Positions 1 to 9,134 of a stretch of DNA of 64,000 nt are shown here, in pieces. The position numbers and the translations under genes are program-made. Source of the stretch: Hypomyces perniciosus (Eukaryota; Ascomycota; Sordariomycetes; Hypocreales; Hypocreaceae); NCBI GenBank assembly GCA_008477525.1, contig SPDT01000005.1, forward strand, positions 3,844,001 through 3,908,000, given 5' to 3'. Position 1 is the stretch's first letter, and each line of letters starts with the position of its first letter. Under the pieces are notes generated by a model. The model ran no database searches and was not told the origin of the DNA. It saw only the letters and a program-made list of their open reading frames with translations.

Positions 1-2291
1 TTAAGTCTATTAAGTTTATTGTATAAGATTGATACTATCCCCACTACTATTATTACTGCTGTTAATAGCTTAAAGTATAACTGGCATAGGCAGTTTCCTA
101 TTATTTAATAATCGGGGTCTTCTATAGAGATTTCAAACAATATCAGGGTCTTAGATATAAAAGAGCAGTTTATTCAAATCCTAGTGCATGCAACTGTTAA
201 TAGGATTCCCTATATAAAACAGTAGCGGACTTACCAAAGGCTTTACAAGCCACTATCGCAGATATATATTATATTTACTTAAAGGCCTACTAGCCTTAAG
301 CCTTTAAAAGATAAAATAACTGTACAGTAAAGTGTATTGTTGCGTGAAAGTGCCGTAATAAAGTCGAAGCGGCTTTAGCTTTCTCTGTATAGGCAGGGCA
401 GTAACAGCAATTCGATATTACTGGGCAAAGAGGTCGATAGCTGTATAACTGATATATATCGCAATATCGCCAAGCCACTATTGCTGTATTATAAAGTTAG
501 TGCATTAATATATCTGTATAGAGGCAGCTTTTTAGATATAGTCTCGCTCTTTTTTTCGAATTATCTATAGCAGTATTATATAGAGATATAGAAGGTTACC
601 AGTGCCTAAGACTAGATAGGTCTTTATATCTTTATAGGCTGTTTTAACTGGATTATTGACCTGTTAGCTAAAATTGCAGTACTGCTTAATATAGCAATAA
701 GCCTATTAAAGTCAGAAAGGTATATATTCGCGAGAAATATAGTATAAAATGTATGCCTGTATAGGATTATATATTAACCTTATCGCAGTTTAAGTTAACT
801 CGAAATTAACTTCCTTATTAATATAAATTACACGCTTCTACGCCTTATATATGCCATTAAAGCTATACTTGCACTTAGTTAAAGTAAAGCTTAAAATGCT
901 TTACTCAGCATTATCTTGCATTGCAGTTTAGGCATTAAGATTATTATTAACAGCATTATTATTATTATTATCGTCTATATCGTTATTATTCTTCCCTAGC
1001 TTCTTCTACTATAATTTAATCTTAACCCTAATATTAGCGTTAATATAGTATATATAAAGCTGCTGTTATATATCCAGAAAAACACGCCTAAATGCGTTTT
1101 TAAGGGCCTGCTTTTTATCTGTAATTGCGACAATTAGGGCTAGGGCGCCAATTGCAGTATAGAGCGACTCTAGCTGCTTATAGAGCTATTAAAAGCTATC
1201 TTCCTTTTCTATATTAATAAAGCTAAAGGCGAAATTAGTAATAGACTTCTAGTTAATAATTCCAGTCGCTTAAAATAGATATATATTAAATCTGTTAGTG
1301 TTATATATATTATCAAGTCTTAATACTTTAAAGAACTGCTTCTATATTATCTTATACTATAAATATATTTAGAAAATGCCTTTAATTTTATTATTAGGAC
1401 TAAATTTAATATAGTGATAAAGATAACTATCTTAAAGGTATTTAATCTAGGCTTAAGTTACTGTAAAGCCTTTAAAACCTTCTTTATAGATCTTTTAATA
1501 GTTATTATAAATGTCTTTTTAATAAAAGAATACGCGATTAGCAGGACTTAAATCTTTAATAATATTAATTATTTTATAGGCAGGAAATGCTTTATACTTA
1601 AAGAGGTTACGCTTAAGTATAAGCTGGTTTTAAGTTCGCTGATAATATATAATATAAGTAAAAGGGTTAAGAGATAGGGGGTAATTGTATAAATGGCAGT
1701 TAATATAATAAGACTACTTTTAGTTAGATCTTTTTATCGCTATTGCCGTTAATTTAAAGGGGCAGTTAATTTTTTGCGTTAATGGCTTTTATATATTAAT
1801 ACTTATAGAAGTCGGCTTCTTAAAATGATTGCAATAAAGGTTATAGTATATCTTGATTATAGTTCTATTTACCTCGCGAGGCGAGGAGCTACTCTTAATA
1901 ATAATAGCTGCGCTATTACTAAGAAAGAAATCCTATAGGAAAGAGATTAAGTTATTGAAAGAATTGAATAGAGGAGATAATAGCGGAGGTAGGATTTTAC
2001 GGTCAGGTTTAGGCAAATCCAGCAGCTTTAAAGGCGACTGTAGCCAGCTATAGTTTTCACTATTAAGATTAGGGCATTTAATAAGATTAAAGCCAGTTAT
2101 CTCTTTAGACTGAGTTAACAAAAGGTTAACAGGGATATCCATTATTGTAACGGCGCTGATAATATTGTTGTGGTGGTGTTGTTGCTATGGTTTAAGTTGT
2201 AGAGGGTAAGGAGCTATAGGGAGATTTTTGCGGGTGGCGCACGGACTATCTGTATAAATAGCAATTTTTATCTGTATGAATAGCACTACTC
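1..2291. mobile_element. hAT-like DNA transposon, right part, RIP-decayed
   Basis: The left end lies outside the window. The right end at 2291 is an 84-bp terminal repeat nearly identical to the inverted ends of the 619-bp MITE at 11811-12429, whose 8-bp target duplication points to the hAT superfamily. The interior is stop-ridden in all frames, as expected for a RIP-mutated transposase. The longest surviving frames (minus 1933-2142, 69 codons; minus 296-478; plus 1853-2053) show no motif I recognise, and I could not see an RNase H-like or dimerisation domain. The block sits in a Copia copy that resumes at 2292. hAT assignment rests on the ends only; the autonomous or non-autonomous status is unknown. 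Confidence 0.6.
2208..2291. repeat. Terminal inverted repeat of the hAT-like element
   Basis: An 84-bp right terminal repeat ending in GCACTACTC. It matches both ends of the 11.8-kb MITE with only a few transitions and contains the same internal direct repeat (ATCTGTATGAATAGCA type) twice. The bases just outside, AAGAAAAT (2292-2299), would be the 8-bp target duplication; the partner copy is outside the window. Confidence 0.8.
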
Positions 2292-3116
2292 AAGAAAATA
2301 TTGTATAATATATAATAAAAATAGTAATAAAAGTATTATTATAACTATAATCGTATTTCTAATAAAGTTTAAAAATATCTTTTAATAGCTAAAAATCTTA
2401 AAGATATTTATATAAATTTTAAAATAAATATTATAAAAACTTATTATAAATATTACAGGAATATTAAAAGAAATACTATAATTATTAAAAAAAAACCTAT
2501 TAACAAAAACTTAAAGAAAACTCTTCTAAGCTTATAACCTATTAAAATAATAAAGTTATATTAAACTTTATTTAAGTATAGCTTTTAAGAAGCTGTATTT
2601 AATATACTAATAAAGAAATAATAAAAGGTTTATTAAATAAATAATAAAATAAATAATTATATTATATTTAATTTAATAGCTAAAAGTTATAAAATATTAA
2701 ATAATATATAGCTATTATAAAAGTAATTATAAAATAATACTTTATCTTTCATAATAATCTCTTAATTTAATAAAAAATGTATAGTAGTAGAATTAGGTTT
2801 ATAGCTATATTTTTATTTTCTATAAAATTTATTTATATTTAAAATCGCTTAAATTAATTTATAGCTATATAAATAGAAAATTATTTTAGTTAAACTTTTC
2901 ATAATGCCTATTATAAGTATTATATTAAGTTTAGGGTAAGCGGGGAAGCTAGTCCTAGCTTAATTGTTATTATTAAGGATAAAAGAAAATTCCTAACTTA
3001 TATTAATGTTCCTTTAGAACTCGGTCCTAGTGTTAGGCCTAAATCCTGGTCTAGCTAAAATAGGAAAGTTATCTAATTACCTCAAAACCCTTGCTTTTTA
3101 GCCCTCCTTTTTAATA
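2292..3116 (-). mobile_element. Copia family A copy, 5' end only (LTR + leader)
   Basis: Read on the minus strand, this is a family-A LTR (3116 to 2540), then the primer-binding site, then about 240 bp of leader that aligns by eye with the leader at 17433-17690 of Copia A. The rest of the element is interrupted by the hAT-like transposon to the left. It is strongly AT-shifted and has no coding capacity left. Confidence 0.8.
2540..3116 (-). repeat. Copia family A LTR, RIP-mutated, inverted
   Basis: A 577-bp LTR in inverted orientation. Its start (reverse complement TATTAAAAAGGAGGGC) and its end (AATAACA-type) match the LTRs at 16852, 33982 and 36133. The most recognisable block is 2920-3116, where the order of short GC-containing words is kept but most C/G positions are T/A. 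Confidence 0.85.
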
Positions 3117-3667
3117 GGTAATAATTATTTATTTAAATATAGTATTCAAGTAAACGTTAATAAAATATTATTATTTTCGATTATTATTATAAAACTTTTT
3201 ATTAAACTTAAGCTCTTTATATATATTTTATACCTATATAATATATTTTCTTTATTATTTAAAAATTTAACTAAATAAATAAATAGCTTTTGTTTAAATT
3301 ACAGAGTTTATATAAACTTTATTATAAAGGTTAATATAGGCTTTATAATAGCAGCCTATATAGGTTTTTATATAAGTTATACAAGAAATAATATTTATTT
3401 TCTTAACTATCTAGCCTTTAAAGTAAATTATTATAGTAATAAACAATTTAAATAATAGTGGCTTTAATTTTAAATTTTTAAATTGTTTTTGTTTTTACTT
3501 TCATAAAAGTAAATAATTATAATATAAAGAAATAGTTATTTAGTTTTTTTAAATGAAATTAAAGTTAATTTTATTTTTCATTTTAATAACAATTATATAA
3601 TCTATAAAAGTAATTATTAACTTAATTTATTAAATTAATAACTTTAATTTTATAGGAAGTAAATCTT
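3117..3667. other. AT-rich repeat debris, no gene seen
   Basis: About 550 bp of very AT-rich sequence flanking the Copia LTR and interrupted by the solo LTR at 3674. No reading frame, RNA or terminal repeat can be supported. It is most simply RIP-decayed repeat DNA. Confidence 0.5.
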
Positions 3668-3673
3668 TTATAT

Positions 3674-3920
3674 TGTCACGATCCAAGATATACCCGGCCC
3701 TCTATACCGGCACAGGCTAGCAAGATCCCTGGCTACAGCCAAACATGGCCCAATTATCTATAGTTTATGTAGATAAAAGACCAGTTATTAATACAGTTGA
3801 TTCACTGAGTATCCTTTTGCTCTACCGAATCTGTGACATTAAGCCCGCTTAGTAACACGCCCCAGTTGCCTGCCAATATAAATCTGACCTAGGATTATCC
3901 TTTGGGAATACACCAGCCCA
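3674..3920. mobile_element. Solo LTR, little mutated
   Basis: A 247-bp GC-normal block beginning TGTCACGATCC and ending AGCCCA, so it has TG...CA ends. It is flanked by TTATAT on both sides (3668-3673 and 3921-3926), a direct target duplication. No internal region or second LTR is present, so it is read as a solo LTR left by LTR-LTR recombination. It shares only the first bases (TGTCACG) with the Gypsy LTR at 63365-63526 and is a different family. The near absence of RIP-type change contrasts with the surrounding AT-rich DNA and suggests a late insertion. Confidence 0.7.
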
Positions 3921-3926
3921 TTATAT

Positions 3927-4440
3927 ATATTATTTATTGTAAAAATTACTTTTTATAATATAAAACTAAAAATAAAAACGGATAAATAAAAAAATAAATA
4001 TTAAATAAAAGTTTCTAGTAATTTACTGAAACTTATTATATAAGCTTATAATTATAATAAAGTATTTTATAGTTATATAAATTATACATAAATAAAAAAT
4101 AAAGCTTTATTTTGTAAAAAAGAATACTATAATAATATTTATATATATATATATATATATAGTTAAAGGTAGGAAAGGGAAAGGAAAATACAATTAATAT
4201 TAATAGTGCCTTATATATGGCTTATATAATATATATATTAGGAAATAGTGTAGGTTAATGCACTTTAGCATTTATTAATATAATATATTTAATTCACCTA
4301 CTTTAATAATAACGTAGTTTCTAATATAATTACATTATAATAGAAGGTTATATTAATTGGTATATATTGTAGTAATTTTACTGGTAGTCCAAGATTCTTT
4401 AACTTAAATAACTTATAAAATAATAACTAGGCCATAAATC
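3927..4440. other. AT-rich stretch with (AT)n tract, no gene
   Basis: AT-rich flank of the solo LTR. It includes a (TA)10 run at 4141-4161. No coding frame or RNA is visible. The composition turns to normal at about 4440, where the gene island begins. Confidence 0.5.
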
Positions 4441-4518
4441 TGCCAACTTCCTCCTCGCTATTTAAACCTAACCCTAACCCTTGTTTCCAGCGACGATATT
4501 AACTTCACGACTATAGAG

Positions 4519-4680
4519 ATGGACCGAATGACTCTTCCTCCCAGTCACAATCATTCCAGCAACCTGGTATCTCATTCAACTTCCCTTTCTCGACTATATC
4601 TCCCTAGATTCGCAAGCCAGTTTAGGGAGCAGCAACTCTATTACCAGCAGCAAATCATGGAGTTCTTGCTAATCCAGTAA
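4519..4680 (+). CDS. Short ORF, possible first exon of a lost gene
   Basis: A 53-codon frame starts at an ATG in a good context (GAGATGG) and encodes a polar peptide (MDRMTLPPSHNH...) ending in a Gln-rich helix-like stretch (REQQLYYQQQIMEFLLIQ). Near its end a consensus donor, GTAAGT, begins at 4677, so this could be the first exon of a gene whose remainder is gone or is overlapped by the convergent gene at 4734-6244. I do not recognise the family. It may also be chance in GC-normal DNA. Confidence 0.25.
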   Translation: MDRMTLPPSHNHSSNLVSHSTSLSRLYLPRFASQFREQQLYYQQQIMEFLLIQ

Positions 4681-4733
4681 GTCGATATCGTAGACTATCA
4701 AGTAAAGTGACGTATATAATTCAAGGCACATTT

Positions 4734-6244
4734 CTATACAAGGCGGACTAAGCCCTGATCCCAACCCCATTCAATACCGAATGATACGCCTTGACTCTCC
4801 AGGTACCAAGCCACAATGCATTCGATCGAGCAGACGGCGGGCTTGTGGCATTCATGAGGTCTCGGACCTAAAGGGAGTTCCTCACAACCGGAAAAGTCCC
4901 GATGTGCGGGCCGCGTTGGATTCGAGGCTAGATTTACTATCTGCGGCAAGTGCAGGAACATGGACAGCCAATGGCCCATTGCCGCCGGGCTGCCGTAGGC
5001 GATTTGGTCAGTAGGGCCTAAGAGAATAAAAGTTATCAGCAAGTTCTCAAGGGTTTGGTGCATGTAGCAGAAGAACATATAGGAGGTTAGTGGAACCTAC
5101 CAACGCCTACCCTGCCCGTCATCCGGGCGCAGTAAAAGTAATGCTCGCCTCGTGGATGAGGTAAAACGAGAGTGTTTGAGCCCAGATCATCAAGTGACCA
5201 AAATGGCGGGTCGGCGTCGCTCCTAAAGCCAGTGTCCGGTCGGATGCGCAGGATTGTATCATGAAGGTAGCCGTGCTCGATGGCCCAAGAACGCCACATG
5301 TTACCAGCGTCATAAACCGTCTTTAGCTGGTTGCTTAGCCGCCGCAGCCTGTCCCCGCAGGGCTGTAGCTTGGCCTCATTACCGCCAGGAAAGTCCTCCT
5401 CGACCTTAGCTGCGCTGACAACCTGAACACGACGAAGATGAGGGCCGTAGCAGTCGTGAACAGCCGCTTCGATGGATTCTGCCGAGCGGTTGTGTGTGGT
5501 TATGTCAGTGTCCTCGTACAGCATATACGCAAAGACATCGACACGGCGGAAGGCACTGTGGTTGGCGATGATGGCTTGCATATGTGTGTTGCATGTGTCG
5601 GCGTTGGTTCGATACAGACCGGCCACAATGACGGCAAGGCTGCGATTGGCGTTACGGTCGCCTGCCGGCACGTAGAGATCGCACACGCTGGTGATGCGCA
5701 GTCGTCCAGAATTCGAAAGCTCCAGCGAGATAGCGTTTTTCTCGGCCCTTCTCGTCGCAAGCTCCCGCTTCTGGCATTGAGGTTCCAAGTCGCTATGCCA
5801 CACCGTGGTCCACTCCTGCTTATCCAGGAGCCGAGCCTGAATCATCAATAGAGGGTCACCACTGGCCGTTGTTTCCAAAAGTACACGGTGACCATTTGCC
5901 GTCCGATTGTCACCCGTTGCCGTCCACCATATCGCCCTGCTAGGACCGGCATTGTGCCTTAGGATGAGATCTCCGCTGGGCTCCAGAGTAAGTACATATA
6001 CACCATTCGGCGATGAGAGGCTCTGGCCGGACGATAGAACTTCGACGCTGCCAGGCTTTGTTTCTATACTCGCCGAGGACTTGGAGGTAAATGTGGCAGA
6101 CGGGGAAATGGCGAATGGTAATGCTTTTTCCAACTGCCTCCGCGAAACGAAGACAATAAGTGGGATAATAACAAGCAATAGCGCCAAGCAATAGGTGGCC
6201 TTACGACAGCAAGTCATCTGCCACTTTGTCCTCATGGCAGCCAA
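4734..6244 (-). CDS. Membrane-anchored lectin-like / glycosyltransferase-like protein
   Basis: Two exons: 6244-5101 and 5017-4734, joined across an 83-bp intron (5100-5018). Together they encode 475 residues. The splice is chosen because reading through stops within a few codons, whereas the GTAGGT donor and TTAG acceptor keep frame into a second exon continuing the same domain (GPTDQIAYGSPAAMG). Residues 17-33 form one hydrophobic segment after a short basic cytosolic tail, typical of type II Golgi/ER enzymes. Residues about 70-190 resemble a B-type (mannose-binding-like) lectin repeat (GVYVLTLEPSGDLILRHN, then IWWTATG). Residues about 200-475 resemble a glycosyltransferase-like domain: a Rossmann-like start (SLAVIVAGLYR), an RIRPDTGF motif at 334-340 (candidate acidic metal/sugar site), DQIAYGSPAAM at 385-395, and ECIVAWYLESQGV near the end. 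Donor and acceptor sugars are unknown. It is apparently intact and the only convincing live gene here. Function is inferred from motifs only. Confidence 0.75.
5018..5100 (-). other. Predicted 83-bp intron
   Basis: On the minus strand the intron starts GTAGGT, ends CTCTTAG, and contains CTAAC- and CTGAT-type branch-site candidates. Splicing converts a stop-terminated 385-codon frame into a 475-codon protein. An alternative donor 10 bases upstream would create an immediate stop, which supports the chosen site. Confidence 0.75.
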
Positions 6245-6763
6245 AGCCGGAGGGAATGCACCTTTGTCGAAAGCAGGCCGCGAGATAATAATGCTTAATC
6301 CGAGGTTTACGAGTTGCTCTTATGAAATGAGGATTGCTAGTATTTGCAAGGCTAAATACTCGTATCTTTCTTTGCCAAGGTATGTACTAGCTCCAGAGAT
6401 CAGTACATAAAATCCGTATCCGCCCCACTTTACCCCTATCAATAACGCCATCGCGACACGAAGAAGGAGGAAAACAACAAAATCAAGAACAGTGATTTTC
6501 GTATAAAATGCTCCAACAGCTACTCTGTACATGCTAATGGATTATTGGGCTCCTCAAGGGCCTGAGAACTCTTGGTCGGCTGGCCGTCTTTGCACTTGTG
6601 CTCGGATATGAAGATCCGCAGCGTTGCTTGATGCTGCCTCTGAAAGGACAATGTGCCCTCCATCGTATCCAAGTTCCACTGATTTCTATTTAGCGGCGTC
6701 ACTACTGTCAAACCCGGTTCCCACGGGATTCGCCTGTCCGCCTAGGAGGATTCGCCTCAGCAA
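6245..6763. other. Upstream region of the glycosyltransferase-like gene
   Basis: About 500 bp of GC-normal intergenic sequence with a probable promoter role for the minus-strand gene. A hydrophobic 70-codon minus frame (6320-6532) has no recognisable domain and is not called. No clear promoter element can be named. Confidence 0.4.
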
Positions 6764-6814
6764 CCGCCGCAGTTCTGGGTCCGCCGCAGTTCTGGGTCCG
6801 CCGCAGTTCTGGGT
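6764..6814. repeat. 17-bp tandem repeat, three copies
   Basis: Three perfect head-to-tail copies of CCGCCGCAGTTCTGGGT (6764-6780, 6781-6797, 6798-6814), followed by a degenerate start of a fourth. The unit is not a multiple of three, so it is not an obvious peptide repeat. Confidence 0.95.
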
Positions 6815-6856
6815 CCCTCGCAGCACGGACCTGTTTGTCCAGCATGACGACTGCCG

Positions 6857-7745
6857 TTAACCTTTTTCACAGCGCGCGCAGGCTTTATCATGCTGGTGCC
6901 TTTGCTCTGATCTAAACGAGTTGTCATACGAGACGGCCGTCATATGGATGATGTCTTGCTCCCTAAAGCCACTCAGCACGCTCCACAAAGCCGCGCTATG
7001 GCTGCTAGTAAGGCCATTCTGAGCTGCATTTGGCATTCCTTGGATCATCCTCTCGGTCTCCCTGGAAGCACCCCTCTGCTGCGACTTTATGGACCTCACA
7101 TGGCTCTGTGCTGAGATCTCGGCTTCTGAAAACGCTGGCAAGTTTATCGTTCTTGTCCAGCGTCCAGGTTCCACAATGACTTGAAGCTCGCCATTTAAGC
7201 TCAGTGCTGACTGTTGGAAGCTTCGAGCCGGCTGTGATTTGGTTTCCTCCCATGGCAGCTCTCACGATATCGACCAGGTGCGTCGCATCCGCGAGGGTTA
7301 TCAGACCGATATGCCGCCGCGGCTCCCTTATCAGCTTCGTTTGCTCCAAACTCGGTCGCCTCTGTTGTGGGGTCACCTTCCCTAGACGGAGCAGCCCATT
7401 GTTTGGAATCGCGCTTCGCGTCTTCCGTAAAAATGCCGGAGTAATCGGATGTTGTCGGCGACAAATGACAATCGTCGAGGGAGCGCCTGTTTCTCACCTC
7501 TCCAAATGGCCAGCCAAAACCGGGAAGACAGAATAAAAAGACCATCAAGGCCGAGACTTATCGCTCGGCTCGCGATCGCAACAAATCTCAACTCCGAAGG
7601 ACTGCCCTGTTTGATGATGCCGGATCTTCGGTGAGATCACTAATAACATCGAGGCATACCTCATCCCGAAGCTTGTTGGTATGAGCCACGGTGTATTACG
7701 GAGTCTGCTCGCTCGCTGTGAGTCCACGTGCCCCAGCACTGGCAT
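6857..7745 (-). CDS. Gene-like stretch, unresolved exons, unknown product
   Basis: All three minus frames are open for long stretches and overlap: 7745-7545, 7591-7382, 7548-7201, 7376-7005 and 7174-6857. The frame starting at 7591 begins with a signal-peptide-like segment (MRFVAIASRAISLGL). A good donor sequence (GTGAGA, near 7499 on the minus strand) follows it, so a multi-exon secreted or membrane protein is conceivable. The last frame ends in a Cys-x2-Cys tail. I could not join the pieces into a protein resembling a known family, and long open frames may simply reflect the GC-normal composition. Treat the strand and extent as provisional. Confidence 0.25.
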
Positions 7746-8161
7746 TGATGTCGCCTCCTTCCACTGACAAGACTCCTATGGCACAAACAGTGCAAGATGT
7801 TGCATAGCAGCCCTTCATTCATGAAGTATTAGCATGTTGGGGCTCCTGGTGGGAGCGTCGCCACACCTACAAGCCTACTAACCGTTGATCTGTGATTAAT
7901 ACTTGCTTTACCCAGCCAACAGTCTGTATTAAGCTCCAAATCTATAGAAACTACCCAGTAGTAGCTCACTGAGATACATTCGTTAATACATATTGTCAGC
8001 ACAGACACTATTATCCCTAGATTCCTAGGTCACAGGCCCCCCTTATACCTTCTCCGATCCCTCCGTCATTAACAGTTTCTATCTAATATCTCTTAGTTAA
8101 TACATTGAATTGATTAGTGGCCACGCAATAGCTCCTTTTTACTTGACACGCATCTGAGAAA
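7746..8161. other. Intergenic region upstream of the cyclase relic
   Basis: GC-normal sequence with no supportable gene. It would have held the promoter of the oxidosqualene cyclase relic that starts at 8162. No element can be named with confidence. Confidence 0.4.
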
Positions 8162-9053
8162 ATGCCTAATGCAACCCGCAGCGATTTCGATGAGGCAATG
8201 GCTTGCAATGGCGGCAGTAACTACCCAGAGAGCTCTCTTATACGACCCCTAATGGAGGATAAGACGAATCGGACACGATGGAGAATGGAAGATGACGACA
8301 GTCGTCATACCTGGCATTATTTAACTGATAATGAGGCTGCGGAGCAGTGGCCGCTAAGTCATACTGACAAATATTACTTGGGTCTGCCACTGATATAAGT
8401 TTTGGCCCTTATATAGGCTGTTTACAGTTTTGTTCTAATAGGATATGCCTATACCTCATAAAGCCCAGACTCCACTAAAGGCTGTGAAAAATGAGCTTGC
8501 GTTTTTTAAGACACTCCAACTGCCTTCCGGACACTAGTGTTGCGAGCATGGAGGTCCTATATTCCTCTTACCTGACTTTATCTTGACTTAAAATATCACG
8601 AAGACACCGATATCCTGCGCCTACGCGACCGAGATCAAGAATTACCTGGCTGCGAGGGCGAATCAAGATGGCGGTTGGTGACCTCATATTGAAGGTGAAA
8701 GCACTACCCTCGGTACAACCCTCAACTATGGTAGCCTTCGGATTATTGGTTTGGATCCAAATAAACCAATATAAAGCTCGCACTACCTTACACAAATTAA
8801 GGGGGGCAGTTAACACACCACAATGTGCTAAGTAAGTTCTGGATGGCGGTGTTGGGTGTGGTGAGCTGGGGTATTGTGAACCCCGTGCCGCCTGAGTTCT
8901 GGCTCTTGCCTGACTGGATACCTATTACTCCGTGGCGTTGGTGGGCAGTTATAAGTCAGGTCTACCTGCCAATGAGCCACATATACCCTAAGAGATAGAC
9001 CTGTGAAGAGACAGAAATCTCTCGAGGCCTGAGGGACGAGTTGAGTTTAATGA
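8162..9053 (+). pseudogene. Oxidosqualene cyclase N-terminal relic
   Basis: The first exon (8162-8392) encodes the entry segment typical of fungal lanosterol/protostadienol synthases: TRWRMEDDDSRHTWHYL, then KYYLGLP. After a 49-bp intron (8393-8441; acceptor TAATAG) the frame continues AQTPLKAV, GGPIFLLPDF, AYATEIKNYLAARAN, HIEGES, then FWMAVLGVVSWGIVNPVPP, FWLLPDWIPITPWRWW and LPMSHIY, all characteristic of the family. Lesions: donor GT reads AT at 8393; TAG at 8535 and TAA at 8589, where the family has Trp (TGG), and TGA at 8679, all in frame; a one-base frameshift near 8772; a 4-bp duplication (AAGT) at 8830-8837; a TAG at 8996. Only about 290 of the usual ~730 residues remain. The catalytic Asp region and C-terminal barrel are absent where decayed repeat DNA begins. 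Intact enzymes cyclise 2,3-oxidosqualene at the ER/lipid droplet. Whether this was ERG7 or a triterpene-cluster paralogue cannot be told; a paralogue is more likely because ergosterol synthesis is essential. Confidence 0.9.
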
Positions 9054-9134
9054 GAGCAAGTAAATGGGTATTGGGCAACGGCCTTTTAACAAGTTGAGCA
9101 TTAGTACTGGGAAGGTGGAAAAAGTGGTACTGTA

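Noticed and set aside
4467..4481. CCTAACCCTAACCCT telomere-like word
   Set aside because: Only about two and a half units; too short to be called an interstitial telomere.
5438..5851. 137-codon plus ORF
   Set aside because: It is the shadow of the glycosyltransferase-like exon on the opposite strand; the minus frame has a membrane anchor, domain motifs and a valid intron.
6320..6532. Hydrophobic 70-codon minus ORF upstream of the glycosyltransferase-like gene
   Set aside because: No recognisable domain, weak start context, and T-rich composition that gives hydrophobic translation by default.
8568..8816. 82-codon minus ORF
   Set aside because: It is the antisense of the cyclase relic, which is strongly recognisable on the plus strand.
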